Shown piece after piece: positions 1-12,500 of a DNA stretch of 64,000 nucleotides; within the stretch, counting starts at the first letter, position 1, and each line of letters begins with the position of its first letter. The stretch covers positions 19,535,501-19,599,500 of the forward strand of contig NC_088310.1 of assembly GCF_910592395.1 (NCBI RefSeq). Reading direction: 5' to 3'. The notes beneath the pieces are model-generated. The model was not told the origin of the DNA, did not search any database, and was given only the letters and a program-made list of their open reading frames with translations. Position numbers and translations under genes: made by a program. The DNA is from Lineus longissimus (lineage: Eukaryota > Nemertea > Pilidiophora > Heteronemertea > Lineidae).

Positions 1-3000
1 GCCCTTCCCCCTAGTAATTGAAGAAATGAGGCACTACAGCACCTATGGATAAAATTGACCTGGCCTAGCTGAAGGGAAATTAAAAATATTTGGACAAAAA
101 CTATGAATAATTTAAATAAGTTGCTTTGAAAATGCCAGATAGAGCTTTGGTTCTTAGCCGTTCAATAGTTCTTGGCACGTTTCTGTTTGCGCTGAGTAAA
201 TTTCTTGTCCAAAAACATTTTCTCGTCGTCTTTGATAAGAAACAGAAATCTAGAGAATGCATTAGCCACCGAATCATTTCTCAAGAAATAAATAACTTGA
301 ACTCCAATGGCTGAACTTCTTGTGCTATAATGAAATCTCCATCCATCAACCTGGGTTTCATCTAAAGGCATGCACATCTTTGTTACAATCCTGACTCCAT
401 ACCCTCTCGTGGGTATTACCGACGATCCTGCTGAATAGTGCAAGATTGCACTCCTAGAACTCTGCGGCAATATTGTTATGATTTTGTAATTAAAATCAAT
501 GCGCACATTTGAAGTGGCGCGCACACTGTCGCCAGGGTATTGATCTGTCTGGTGCGGCTCTTACAGTGGCGTCCGCGGCAAATCATTGACTTCGCCTTGA
601 TGATAGCGCGGATCTAGCAGCAGCGATGAGAACAACTTTTCAGCAACTCTGTGTAGAGAACAGAGTTTGTATCTTTCGCTAATCTCTTTGATGAGATGGT
701 CTTTTATTCCTTGCGGTAACCAACTGTTGGTATTTTTACTTTTGACTGTTATAGTCGTTCTTAACTCTGCAAAGTACTGCTTCTGTTCTGTCCGGATTTG
801 AAAAGGGCAGGGTTATTTTCTCCTTTTGAGGGAAAAGGGCATGGAGCAGTGAAAGAAGATGTAGATGTCTCTTTGCATAAGAGTTTGATGTGACATGTTA
901 TCCTTTCTGTGGTTGCACAAGATGTTAGATGTGCATCTGACACCAGCAATTTTAGTTCTTAGTGGGATGACTGTTAAAAAACTCTGTGGATGAATTGACA
1001 ATTTTTTCCAATCGTCACTATTAGCTGCGGTATTACATGGAAGCCTGTCATCTTCAAAGTAACCTTTATTGATGGAAGGTGTTGCCATGTCAATATCTTT
1101 ATTGTGGCGCCAATGAGATTAGTTTCGTCTGTTGAAATTGACATGGCTGTTTATCCTAAAGAGTTTGCACATTTCGTCTCAAAGATTTTTCTTGTATGTC
1201 AGTAGAATTATGCTCTGTATCCTTAGCTATAATCTCGAGGCGCCAGAGGAGGTTAGTGGTGTATTTTGATGTCTATCTCACGAAAAACTAGCCAATCCAA
1301 GCGATCATATAATGAATGTTAAAAAGGCTTTGGTTTTGAAGATTGTTGACAGTCGTGTATCATGCTCCCTAGTATAAGATCTCAGGCGTCCACCAATCCA
1401 ATTTGTGGAGGAATCTTTTTGATGAAATTCTGGTTGGTGCATTCTGCCCATCACCAAAGTTAAGCAAAGCGAATATTCTTTAAATGATCGTATGCTCAGC
1501 AAACGAGAAGACCAACTCATGCTCATCCTCAAAGTGGCTTTGTCACAGCTAGTTCACGTTGCAATCATTGTGAAACTTGCTATAAGAAATGTTATTTTAT
1601 AGCAGCAATCCACACACTTGGTGTGACAGCCGTAGATATTGGAGACTACCAATTTCTCTCAATGTATCGCATTCTACATGTATAACAAGTGTCTGTCATG
1701 ACTGTATATAGAAGATATGTTAACATTGAGCAACTGGTGGCTCGGATGAGACATAATACCTTAGCGACAATATAGATATTGGAGAAATATGGTAATATCT
1801 TTGTGTGTTCTTTTATAAACTACTTATCAAATGGTAAGGGTATTGGCTTTGTAAATGGTACGCTTATGTTAGCTGATGTGATATGATAAGATGACACGGA
1901 ACTGGTGCATGGTGTCCTTGAAGTGAAGGCTGTTGCTGTTGTTTTCTTGAAGGCAACATAAAACTTGTGAAAAAAGGCCGAGAGTGACTTTCCTATAGTT
2001 TAGCATTTCTTCATCATTGGCATGATATATTTAGCTGTCCAGTAGTTGTTGGCGTAAATCACTTTGAGAAAGACTATACATTTTCCGATATCAAGTGTCA
2101 TCAGATTAGCTGGAAAAGAGTACCACCTGTCTTTTGAGATTTGAGACATGGTTGAAAGCTGCTTGTGTTGGCTTCTAGCTGGCTTATACCTGATAAGGTA
2201 CTCAGAGGCATGACAGGCAACCTCTTTGAATGGTAGCCAAACATACATGATGTAAGTAGTGGTATCAGTGCATAAAGAAGGTTAGTGAAGACAGTCAGCC
2301 ATGATACAATAAAGGAAAACATGTCCTTGAGGTGGAAAGACAACAAAAATAATGACATGTGTGATGGAATTGGGCGGTAGTGGCCCGGATCTGTCGTGGT
2401 TGCTCAGTGAACCAATGTTGATGAAACTGCTCTCCCAACATCGAATTTCAATCCTTACATTTCAAGCTTGACGAAATTTCAATCTCGATAAATTGCACCA
2501 AGAGTCAACCATATGATTCATCCTGTAGTCAGCAATTCACAAGGATTAGTTGCATGTGCACATCGGAATTGACGGCTTTACTGCCTTGTCCAAGAGCCTA
2601 ACAAAATATGCTCATTTCCTGGTTCACACACGGCGAGGAAAGTGCTCTAGCTATATCATCACCTTCCTGTCGATTTGTGTATCACAAGAAATTGAAAGCC
2701 GTGAAATTGATTTTAGTCATTTTGGCGCGGGGTACTAAGGAAGAATTGGAATACAGGTTGTGTTGTTTTCGAAACATTCTGAACAGTGTTCCACCTTAAC
2801 ATGTGTCCACAAACATCTTTTGAAACTGGAGCCTCAAGTACCCTCATACTAGCACTTCACCATGAAATATCAGAATTTCAAATTGTCTGATGATTTGCAT
2901 CATAGTAAGAAAGGAATGTATAATAGTGAATTTGATGACATTTGAAATGGAACACTTTATCGCCAAGAGGTTAACTCTCTGTAATAGGAACTTTGGAGCA

Positions 3001-4419
3001 AGATCTGAGATTTGTGTCTGATCCCTGTCAGGTGGAAGGTTTTTATCTTTAGATAGTGATTTCATTTCAATCAATGGGTAGCTTTACAAATAGTGCCAGA
3101 AGCGTATACTTCAAATTTGACTTGGAAACATCACATCGAGATCTTTTTCTGAATACATTTCAGAACCAAATTCAAATACCCCTGAAGCATGTGTGTACAA
3201 AGCGGTGAAAAGCTTGCTGTTTAAGTGATTTTATTGGATTTCACTGCATTGGTAAAGTAAGGTGTCTAATTGCTCTAGTTCATTTGCACTGGAAAAGTGT
3301 TCCTTCGTGAAGAAGAGTAGACAGAACTTGCTGAATAATCAAATAGACTTGAACTTTACGACTTGTAAACCTATTCTGATATTTGTCCCTCGCAAATAAG
3401 GTTTTAAATGTCAAATTGGTTCCTTTGACTAATCGGATATATCCTTTGTCTCTTTCAGGTATGTTAAAGAGTTTTATTGTTTTGATCTGTCGGGGAGATC
3501 GGAGAAGGTAGGATTGAGCAAAAAGTGTCGGTATGGAATTGTGGTTGATTTATTGACCTGTGTCATTGGAGCCCACAGTTGTCATTAACCACCCAAGGGG
3601 ATGCGACACAAGTCCTTAACCGCCCTGGAAAAACCCACAAGCGATCAACACAATTATAGTAGATCCCTCTGGACATCATTGGTTCAACTTTGGGGAGTGC
3701 ATACTAAGATGAATCATGGCTCCATCAAAATGTAAAAAAATATTCCCCAATGAAGGACTAATGGTATTTTTTGTCAAGGAATAATATCACCTTTCTCCAG
3801 CGTTGATCCGTTATGATTATTAGTCACGCTACCAAATGAACCACTTTATATAGAAAAGTCGCCAGAAAGAGTGATTTTTTGTTGATTAATCTTTCTCGCT
3901 TCACATGTTAAATCCGACATCTTTTTATCCTCTGCAGTGTTGTCCATGAAGCTGGATTAACTGCTGTTGGTTTTTGTCACATTTTGACCTTCAATGTCGT
4001 CGTCTTCTGTATGTGAAAGACTTTGAAGCAAGGGAGTGCTCTTTTCCCAGACGTTCCATCGAGGGACTCAGAATTCAGGAATACGAGATGACTTGGAAGC
4101 TGGAGTTGGCACAAAATGCTAGTTAATATAAGCGAGTTGATATAAGTTGATAGCTTTATCTTTCTCCATTGACTAGAGTTGGAGAATTCTTGTAATACCA
4201 AGGCATCCAGCCAGCAGGTTTCTGCTAGCACCTATCCAATCTGCTGCAGGGTTGTGTAGTTAATCTAAGGTACCCCATAAAAACCATGGTGCTAGCAGAT
4301 TACCTATTACCACAAAGTAAACACAGTAAAGCTAAACCACTGAGCTGTAAATCTGCCTCTATAGAGGATTCAGGAGCAGGTGGGTGGCATTACAATTTTG
4401 TTTGGCAACACACTAAGTA
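1..4419. other. No supported gene (probable intron or intergenic DNA)
   Basis: I see no exon with recognisable protein similarity and good splice sites on either strand. Open frames here are short and have random-looking composition; the longest, on the minus strand at 162-524, matches nothing I know. Since the TRIM gene at 24,964 enters the window without its first coding exon, this DNA may be part of its first intron. Confidence 0.5.
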
Positions 4420-4703
4420 ACCATCTGATTGATGCTAAAGCAAATATCGATATCAGTGCTAATTAACCATTTATTCTTCTAAATATCACGAAATGACAAC
4501 TTGATCATGTTCTCCAAAAAATTTGAAAATTTTCTTGATGACATGGAAGACAATGTCAGTCTGAGTACTGAACCAAGATTTGGGGTGAAAACATCAAAGT
4601 CTAGTTGATTGAGAGGGAATATCGTTTTCGTGATATTTTGAAGAATAACTGCAAAACTAGCATTGATCAAAAAAATTCGCTTTAACATCTATCAGATTAT
4701 GTA
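4420..4703. mobile_element. MITE with long imperfect terminal inverted repeats (family copy A)
   Basis: The left end (about 4421-4500, beginning ATCTGATTGATGCTAAAGC) reappears as the reverse complement at the right end (about 4612-4703), including the stretch AATATCACGAAA. The arms are about 80 bp, the element is about 280 bp and it has no coding capacity. Two more copies occur here: a broken one at 7,530-8,352 and a reversed, broken one at 36,100-38,348. The class is non-autonomous DNA transposon; the superfamily is not determined because the outer edges and target duplication are unclear. Confidence 0.7.
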
Positions 4704-5028
4704 TCTTTCATCAATAACCCACATTTTCAGCATTATATCACGTACAGTTTGCGGATGAAGACCACTTTTAAAAGACCCTGTACCCAGGTCTTACAGGCTT
4801 TCAGTCCTATACATTCATACTTATGGATGGTCATATAGGCCCTGGATCCAAGGCCCCTTTCTGAGTTTGATGGCAGTATTTTGCAAAAATTCACCAAAGT
4901 TTGAAAAACCATGAAGCGGTTGGAATTTTGAGCTGATTTTTGCATGCAGCATCTGTACGACATCAACAACTACAATGGCAGTGTTTTATTGGCTCACCGT
5001 AAGGGGAGTCTATACGATAGCGCTGTGT
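4704..5028. repeat. Dispersed repeat segment, also found inverted at 35.8-36.1 kb
   Basis: This stretch (for example CCTGGATCCAAGGCCCC, CATGAAGCGGTTGGAATTTTGAG and the end CAGTGTTTTATTGG) is present as its reverse complement at about 35,815-36,110. In both places it adjoins a copy of the 280-bp MITE, so the two are part of one larger repeat unit. Confidence 0.75.

Positions 5029-5089
<61 letters not shown>
5029..5089. repeat. (GTC)n microsatellite
   Basis: About 20 uninterrupted GTC/TCG triplets. It follows the motif GGGGAGTCTATACGATAGCG; a related head without the long triplet run is seen near 35,735-35,790. Confidence 0.97.
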
Positions 5090-6374
5090 ATCCTAACAGT
5101 GGCACGTTTCTTAACTGCTAGGGCTATGAACTTGAAACTTTGTACACAGAATGCCCTAGGTCAGCTGACCTCTGACACTGATTTTCGGTCCGATCTGATT
5201 CTCTGTTTGGCCACCAGGGGGCCAAATGTCGATATCTAAAAAGTGTGATATCTCGCTTATTAGTGACTTGTTTTCGATAAAACTTTTGTTGCAGGTACTC
5301 ATAGCAAATATACATTTTATATTATACGGGTTTTTAATTTGATCTTGTTTTCAAGGTCGCAGAGGTCATATGGCGTAAATTGGCCATTAGAGTGTAAACT
5401 ATGGCACGTTTCTTAACCACTAAAGCTATGAACTTGAAACTTGGTACATATAACCCCCTATATCACATAGCCTCTGGTGCTGAATTTTGGTTCGATCTGA
5501 TTCCTAACTTTGCCACCAGGGGGCCAAAAGTGGAAATCTAAAAAGTGTGATATCTCGCTTATAAGTGACTTGTTTTCGATAAAACTTTTGTTGTAGGTAC
5601 TCATAGCAAATATACATTTTATATTATACGGGTTTTCAATTTGACCTACTTTTCAAGGTCACAGAGGTCATATGGCGTAAATTGGCCATTAGAGTGTAAA
5701 CTATGGCACGTTTCTTAACCACTAAAGCTATGAACTTGAAACTTGGTACATATAACCCCCTATATCACATAGCCTCTGGCGCTGAATTTTGGTTCGATCT
5801 GATTCCTAACTTTGCCACCAGGGGGCCAAAAGTGGAAATCTAAAAAGTGTGATATCTCGCTTATAAGTTACTTGTTTTCGATAAAATTCTTATGGTAGGT
5901 ACTGTTTGGAAGAATACATCACATATTTTACGGGTTTTCAATTTGAAGTCACAGAAGTCATATGGCGTAAATTGGCTGTTAGAGTGTAAACTATGGCACG
6001 TTTCTTAACCAGTAAAGCTATGAACTTGAAACTTGGTGCATATAACCCCTTACATCAGATAACGTCTGATGTCGAATTTTGGCCTGATCTGATTCTTTAT
6101 TCGGCCACCAGGGGGCCATAACGGAAAAAGGAAGAAGTGCAATATCTTGCCTATTTGAGTGAATTGTTTTCGATAAAATTTTATGGCAGGGACTCCTAGC
6201 AAGGATACATCACATTTCCTATGATTTTTGGATTTGACCTCCTTTTCTAGGTCACAGAGGTCAAATGGCGTAAATTGACCGTTCGAGTGTAACTATGGCA
6301 CGTTTCTTAACTGCTAAAGCTATGAACTTGAAAGTTGGTACATGTAACCCCCTACATCAGATAATCTCTGGCTG

Positions 6375-7052
6375 AGTTCGACTGTAACTCTAGGGTCGGC
6401 TTAGAGTTCCTCAGGCGATGACATCATGCCTTAAATGCGCATGTCGAGTAGGGTAGCACGCGAACGCAGTCGAGTCGGTTCGGGTTGATTTGGTTTGTTT
6501 AAACATGGCGGATATAGCGGCAATATACGAATTTTTAGACTTCATTTTTCCCAATAGTACAATAGATGTAGAGCTGACAAGTCAAGAACATTTATGGACA
6601 CTATGTTTGTTCGCCAGAAGGAAATGGGAGCCCAAAATAACTGGATTTGCAGAAAATGTTATCCCGCAATTCAGTTTGCAGGACTTCAGAGCCCACTTCA
6701 GAGTTGGAAGGGGGGTGTTCGAGACACTTTTGACCGAACTTTATCCCGATCTGGTTTCCGAACATGTCGGTGGTACAGCTATCAATATTTATCAACAGCG
6801 TTATTACAGGAGTACACAATATTGGATATAACAATGTAAAAATCACGAATTTATCCCTTACGTTTTCGAGGCCGCCATTTTGTCACGTGGTTATTGTCGA
6901 GTCTGCTGAGTTCGACGCTCATGCCATCGAGGGTTGAGCCCGAGTAGCTAACTAGGTCAGATATGACGTCACTCGGGTCGGTACCCGCGGAAAAAATGAA
7001 GTTCGACTGGAGCTCGACCCGACCGAGTCCAACCTCGGGTTACAGTCGAACT
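6375..7052 (+). mobile_element. PIF/Harbinger-like DNA transposon, internally deleted
   Basis: Perfect inverted ends (AGTTCGACTGTAAC at 6,375 and GTTACAGTCGAACT ending at 7,052) bound 678 bp inserted in one unit of the tandem array. CTG flanks both ends (6,372-6,374 and 7,053-7,055), fitting the 3-bp target duplication of Harbinger elements. Inside is the start of a transposase-like frame. At under 0.7 kb the element cannot encode the usual transposase plus Myb-like protein, so it is non-autonomous. A longer, decayed 8-bp duplication (TCTCTGGC/CCTCTGAC) is an alternative reading and would suggest hAT instead. Confidence 0.7.
6490..6831 (+). pseudogene. HARBI1-like transposase, N-terminal remnant
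   Basis: The 113-codon frame contains DFRAHFRVGRGVFETLLTEL (about residues 63-82). This resembles the FRxHFRxxRxxFExL segment found near the start of HARBI1/Harbinger nucleases. The frame ends after this region, and the DDE catalytic domain that should follow (another 200 or more residues) is absent, so it is a truncated remnant and no nuclease function is expected. The assignment rests on motif recognition and on the surrounding inverted ends with a 3-bp duplication. It could also be a domesticated-looking fragment, but the tight fit inside the transposon argues against that. Confidence 0.6.
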
Positions 7053-7190
7053 CTGCCTCTGACACCGAATTTTGGCCTGATCTGATTCTTGATTTGGCCA
7101 CCAGGGGGTCAAAACTGAAAAAGTAGGACGTGCAATATCTCGCTTATTAATGACTTTTTTTCGATGAATTTTTTATTGCAGGGACTCTTA

Positions 7191-7529
7191 GCAATCACAC
7201 GATATTGATCTTGTTGATGTCATAGACAATTATTGGTTGGATCATAAACTTATATATACTGCCCTGTCTTATTACTTGACATCAATACACATCTAAAAAA
7301 AGTCTTCATGCCTGATTGTGTTCACCATATTCACCTCTAAACTAAGCATGATCCTGCCTAATAAAAGATGTATACGGTGAGCACAATGGCCCCTGGCCGT
7401 TTCATTGGTTCTGACATGTCTAGGTATCAATTATAATAGTACATGTATATCATTTTGTGTCATTTTTCGATGGATTTTCAGGGCAAACACGAGCGATGCT
7501 ACTATCCTGAAAATTTTGGAACGTAATGA
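7191..7529. other. Non-coding spacer with repeat fragments
   Basis: No gene seen. The piece TTGGTTCTGACATGTCTAG near 7,407 recurs inverted near 35,803, indicating more dispersed-repeat sequence. Confidence 0.5.
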
Positions 7530-8352
7530 TAGATACATAATCTGATTGATGCTAAAGTGAAATATTGATATCAATGCTAATTAACCATTTATTCTTCCAA
7601 ATATCATGAAATGACAACATGGGCATGTTCTGAAAATATTAAAAAAAATTGAAAATTGTCTTGATAACATGGAAGACAATGTCAGTGTTGAGTTAAGGAA
7701 TTGAACCCGAGGCGGAGGACCTTGGTTGAGTTACCAAGACACTCGAGGGTGGAGCTAAAATACAGTCCAAACCCGAGCCGATAGGCGAGGGTTTGGACGA
7801 AATTTTAGCTCCACCCGAGAGTGTCTTGGTAACTCAACCAAGGTCCGAAGCCGAGGGTTCAATTTCTATTCTAAAATACCTCAAACTTAAAAAGATAGGC
7901 CACGAAAATAACTTGAATATGTGCGAATTTGGCAAATTCCATCCATCGCCTGCCCGGAGCGCCGGTAGCGCCGTTGTTTACATTATGTTACGGCAGCGTG
8001 CATAGGAAGTCCGCATCGGCTCGCTCAATTGATGCTAAAATCCGCGCAAATGGGCTATTTGGAGCGTTTTTCTCAGCAAATATGTGTAGTGCTCATTAAA
8101 AAACTTCGGGTGGTTGATGCTTCCTTGGCTGATTTGTGTTTGAAGCAGTGTTTTGAGAGCCTCAAACTTCTGAAGTGAGCTGTGTGCATGGTTTCCACAT
8201 TTTAGTGCAACCCGAGGGAACTTTGGTAGAGCATCTTGGTTGCGTGTCCAAAACACTCCACTCTCAGAACGAGGCTTATGCATTTTCCATTTAAAAGTTG
8301 ACTTTACGGTACCAAGGTATTTTAGAATACTGAACCAAGATTTGGGGTGAAA
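7530..8352. mobile_element. MITE family copy B, split by a 0.64-kb insertion
   Basis: 7,530-7,686 matches copy A from its left end through GACAATGTCAGT, and 8,329-8,352 resumes with ACTGAACCAAGATTTGGGGT. The intervening 7,687-8,328 is foreign sequence. The copy then ends early; the right half seen in copy A is missing. Confidence 0.75.
7687..8328. mobile_element. Insertion with strong hairpin and inverted ends
   Basis: Two structures are visible. First, a long palindrome: 7,701-7,761 is the near-perfect inverse of 7,802-7,865 (core GAGTTACCAAGACACTCGAG), and the loop holds a second hairpin, GTCCAAACCCGAGCC to GTTTGGAC at 7,765-7,798. Second, TATTCTAAAATACCT at 7,867-7,881 is inverted at 8,315-8,329. 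The piece from 7,867 to 8,329 may be one element and the palindrome another, or the whole may be one fold-back element. No transposase frame is seen. Confidence 0.6.
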
Positions 8353-9440
8353 ACTACTGAGAAATTCTCCGCCTACTCAAATTCGAATAAATCCCATGTT
8401 TTCTTTGAATGGTTAACAAAAGCAGCCTGTCTGTCTGAAGCACTTGTCCATCTCGATATGCCATCCCAATCCCGTACAAGTGCAAGTCATCTCCTGCATC
8501 CATCCTTTTGTGCAAGAACCCACAAAAGAATACCTATCATGCCTAACCTTTGTTCCGAGTTATTTTGGTCCAAACGCTCAGGGCTGATGAGCCAGATTGG
8601 GTAAAAAAGTTCTTCCTCTTGTCCCAGTGAGTATAAATATCGTCAGATTCTGCTGAATGCTTTGATGGTTGAGGACCATTTATCGTGACGGTGATTGACT
8701 GACGGACTAAATCGGAAAAATTTCCAGACACTCTGTGCTGTGCAAACAACAGTTACAATCGTCAAGATACGCCCTTACGACTAAGAGCAGCTTTTATTCT
8801 GATGCTGTGAGAATTGGTGAGAGGCGACTTTGATGAGAAATTGAAAATGAGAATTCGGTGATTCTTTGATAAAAAAGCAGACTGAGCATCATCATGATGG
8901 TTCTTTCTCTAATAGCACTCGAGCTGTTTCATTGTATGATTCATCTTTAGATTAAGTTATTCTGATAATAATCTTTGGAGACACTTTCTAAAAAAGGAAT
9001 CTTGCCATCCAAAAAATGATAATAAATAAACATTAAAATATGATTGCTGTCAAAGAAATGATGCTTCAGACTATTCCCCATTAGTTTTATCTGTGGCAAT
9101 CAATTGTCAGCAAATGTGATTGCACCGTAAGACTCATGGTAAACCAACTACACCAAAATGCTTTCCTAATGGACGAGTCTTTCCATATGTCTCAATCTAT
9201 CAGCAATAAAAACTGAGGTATTCCCCATTGTTTGTGTTATAAGGTTGCCGTAATTATAGCATCTCACTCCAACTTTGGCAAGATTAGAATGAAATCAAAC
9301 TAATGCCTCGCTGGACATTTATTTCTTCTGCACTGAGTGGAAACAATTGCTTTCTCTCTCAATCGTGCCACAGTTTTGTGCCGTGTGATTTAGCTGTGAT
9401 TATCCTCCTATTAGTTCCTTTATTAGATTCTGGTCGCTCT
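8353..9440. other. No supported gene
   Basis: I see no convincing exon, RNA gene or mobile element in this AT-rich stretch. Confidence 0.5.
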
Positions 9441-9447
9441 AACAGGG

Positions 9448-9560
9448 AGGAGTATGGTGTGACATTTAGGAAAAGCAATAATGGTGTGACATTTTGGAAA
9501 GGAATAATGGTGTGACAATAGGAAAGTAATAATGGTGTGACATTTAGGAAAGCAATAATA
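9448..9560. repeat. Short minisatellite, about 28-30 bp unit
   Basis: The unit AATAATGGTGTGACATTTAG plus GAAAAGC or similar is repeated about four times with small length differences. Confidence 0.85.
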
Positions 9561-12500
9561 TGGTGTGGTGTTGATGAAAGCAGTTTCAGTGTCCCTAATA
9601 CTCAGTGTCCTCAGCCTGAAACATGTCTCAATGCATTGTCTGTGACCTTTAGATGGCTTGATATGGGATATAAATCGGTTAATAAAGGGTTTCAATGTCT
9701 TATTTCAAGATTATGGTGTCTCCACGCACAGACATTGTCAGACATCTTAAGCTTCCACGTAGCCTCCTGCTATTGATCGTCAACCTCTCCAGACGTTTAA
9801 TCTGGCGTCGCCCCAATCAAACAATCCAGATTAATCACTCCGACTTAAGACTTTGCATTTCAAACAGCCGATTGTTCCCTTCGTGGGATAAGGAGATATA
9901 CGAGACGTTTTCATCACGCCGCTTTGTCATTAAGTGGTCGCAATTAGAATTTCAATCGCCTGGTGATGACTTCATTGTTTTGCCGCTTTCTGATTGTTTG
10001 ATGGTGTGGGGATTGTTTAATGCCATTGTTGAGGTTTAAGCTGGGGAACGTCTGTGGTTTGGACGTGTTGGTAACTCCTGCCGTGAGGACTTGACAAACT
10101 ACAGCATCAATGGTCTGTCCTCCAGTATTGTCATGTTGGTAGTTTCAGATGACCCCTGCCGGAGAGAGAAAACGCTACTGAAGTTGAAGGGGCAATTTTT
10201 TCCTCCAGATGGGGGCAAGGAACATGTCCACCCCCCGGAATTCATTTCTGAAGGAAAGACGGAAGGGGGTTCTGAAAGTGGTCAAAATACGGATAGGTTT
10301 TCTTTTTGCAGCAATTATATGCAGATTCAGCATAAAAATTTGCCTTTTTGGAAAAAGAAGTTGATTGACATGTGCGCAAAGTCTTCTTAATTGGTCATTT
10401 GGCAGTCAAATTCTGGTAATCCTCCAATGGGCCCATCTCTGAGAGCATAGCAGCAGGGAATTTGTAAAGGTGCTCATAATGACGTCTTATCGACAGGAAA
10501 TTGAGAGGAAGAGAAAAAAGAGTGCATCCGGGTTACCAGTGATTGGGTTTTTCTTCTATCCATCTTTTGTAAGGATCGAAGCATTATCGCAAGGATTTAG
10601 CTTGATCCTGGAGGAAATTTTACATTTATCACATTCAAAAAGATCAAAGTGCTGTTTCTATACCAATCCTGTTGGCTAAGTCCTGCAATTTTTCTTTACG
10701 AAAAAAGATGATAAATTCTAGTATTCAAATGAGTATGGTACTCCACAATACATCAGATGATTTCAGAATAAGCTGTCAAATAGGACAATGCAATCAGTGA
10801 CGGGTCAAAATACATCTCAGCCATGTTTAAAAAAACAACTTTTCTCTTGTCCCATTGTCTTTGTGTCTCAATTCTATTCATTGGTGTTTAAAGCAAGCGG
10901 ATATTTGCCACTGATGCAGATCATGTGAAGAAAAAAGATCACGTCCAACGGATGCAGGAAAAAAGAAAATGTGGCTATTAAAGGAGACCATAGCGCTTCA
11001 TCCCTGCATGCTAAACTAGCTATCTTGCTAGACTGTCTTTGTCTCTTGATTCTTATTCATTGCAGGATCAGCTGGGGAGATACTTACAGCTCTCAGAGAT
11101 TATCTCAAGAAAGGCTGCTGTCACATGCTGTCAAGTCACGTCGAGAAAAATGGTTACCATCTTGGGACTTTCTTAGTGCTAATCTAGATCGCACGTTGAT
11201 GATGATGGTCTTACCTCTTGTGCTGGGATCATGCATTGATGATGTCAGTTGCAGCGTCAGGGCAATTATTATTGTCCCTTAGATTTAGGTCGTGATCATT
11301 TTGGCACATGAGTTGGTCACTGAGTAAAGCATTGTTTTAACAAGCAATTTTTGTTGCGGCAATCTGCGATGTAGTCATGACTATTGAAAACAATCGATTC
11401 GTGTATCAATCACAAGTAAACATCATGTTGTCATGTCACAGACTGCAGCAATTGAGATTACTTGTTTGCAGAGGATTTCAGCTCTGCTGTTGACGCATGA
11501 ATCTTTTCATGGGGGCAGCATCACATGTCAAGTACCCCAGCTAGTCCTGGTAGTAGTAGTAGTAGTAGTAGTAGTAGTACATTCTTATAACCTGTTTAGC
11601 ATCATGGACTGGCGACCTTGACCTTTATTAGCAAGAACCAAAGCTTTAGAACACGCAAAGGTAAATCCATTGGTATGTATGCCAGTTGGAATAATTACCT
11701 TTGATGCTTTCAATTTCTGTGGTCATATATGTGACAGCGATCTTGTAATATTTATTCATGCTGATATAATGGAATTTTGATGACCTTTCCGATTTGACTT
11801 TCACACCGTTAGCATTTTAGCATAACAAGTCAATGTTCTCCACGTGTTGCCTTGCACGGCATATTAGCCGTTGAGTTTTTATTCGAGGTAATTCAATACC
11901 ATTGATTGGTCTCTGGCGTAAAATGGCTTCAGTTTGCATTGAGGAGGCTGCTTCAGTCACGCTATGGAATTGTATCAGATATCCCCCATACATGCGCAAC
12001 TCTTAGAAATATTCCAACCCTGTTTGCCAGAATCCTCTGTGTATTGTGTATTGTTGTCTGTGCATACAATAGAGGTGATATCTTTCAGCTTAAATTGACA
12101 CCGATGTAGGATTCAGTCTCACAGTAAGCTGGACCAAATTTTTAATACTTTAGAAAGACAAAATGGTGTGTGCTGATCGACTCTGACACCATCTTAGAAG
12201 GCTAACCTTTAGGCCATTATTGCATTCAAAATGGTTGCGGAGAGTCGTTGGTAATGAGTCCATGAATCCCGACCACATCAAAGGGATACAACATCATGCT
12301 TCTCTCATTAATTGCAACAAATGATTGACAATGTTTTCGGTGCATTTCATATACATCCCTGTACATCAGTACACAAGTGAAATCGCCATTTCAAGATGGA
12401 ATGCACATAACCGTGATTGGAAATTACATTTCAATTTATTACTGATGGAGTGCAATCCTCTTAAGTGTTGCGATTACCAAGCCAAGGTTTCAAGGGCGAA

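Larger units (their letters stand above)
5095..7190. repeat. Tandem array of about 300-bp units, interrupted by a transposon
   Basis: The phrase GGCACGTTTCTTAACYRCTA recurs at about 5,101, 5,403, 5,705, 5,996 and 6,298, a period of about 302 bp (one unit about 291). Each unit also carries CCACCAGGGGGCCA, ATATCTCGCTTAT and GGTCATATGGCGTAAATTGG. The second and third units are nearly identical, which points to recent unequal exchange. The fifth unit is split at 6,374 by a transposon and resumes at 7,056 with CCTCTGACACCGAATTTTGG. No coding frame runs through the units. Confidence 0.92.

Noticed and set aside
162-524. 120-codon minus-strand frame
   Set aside because: No recognised similarity, no splice context, and composition like other chance frames in this AT-rich DNA.
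813-1088. 91-codon minus-strand frame
   Set aside because: No recognised domain and no support beyond being open.
11433-11621. Frame with poly-Val
   Set aside because: Created by the GTA microsatellite; no other coding signal.
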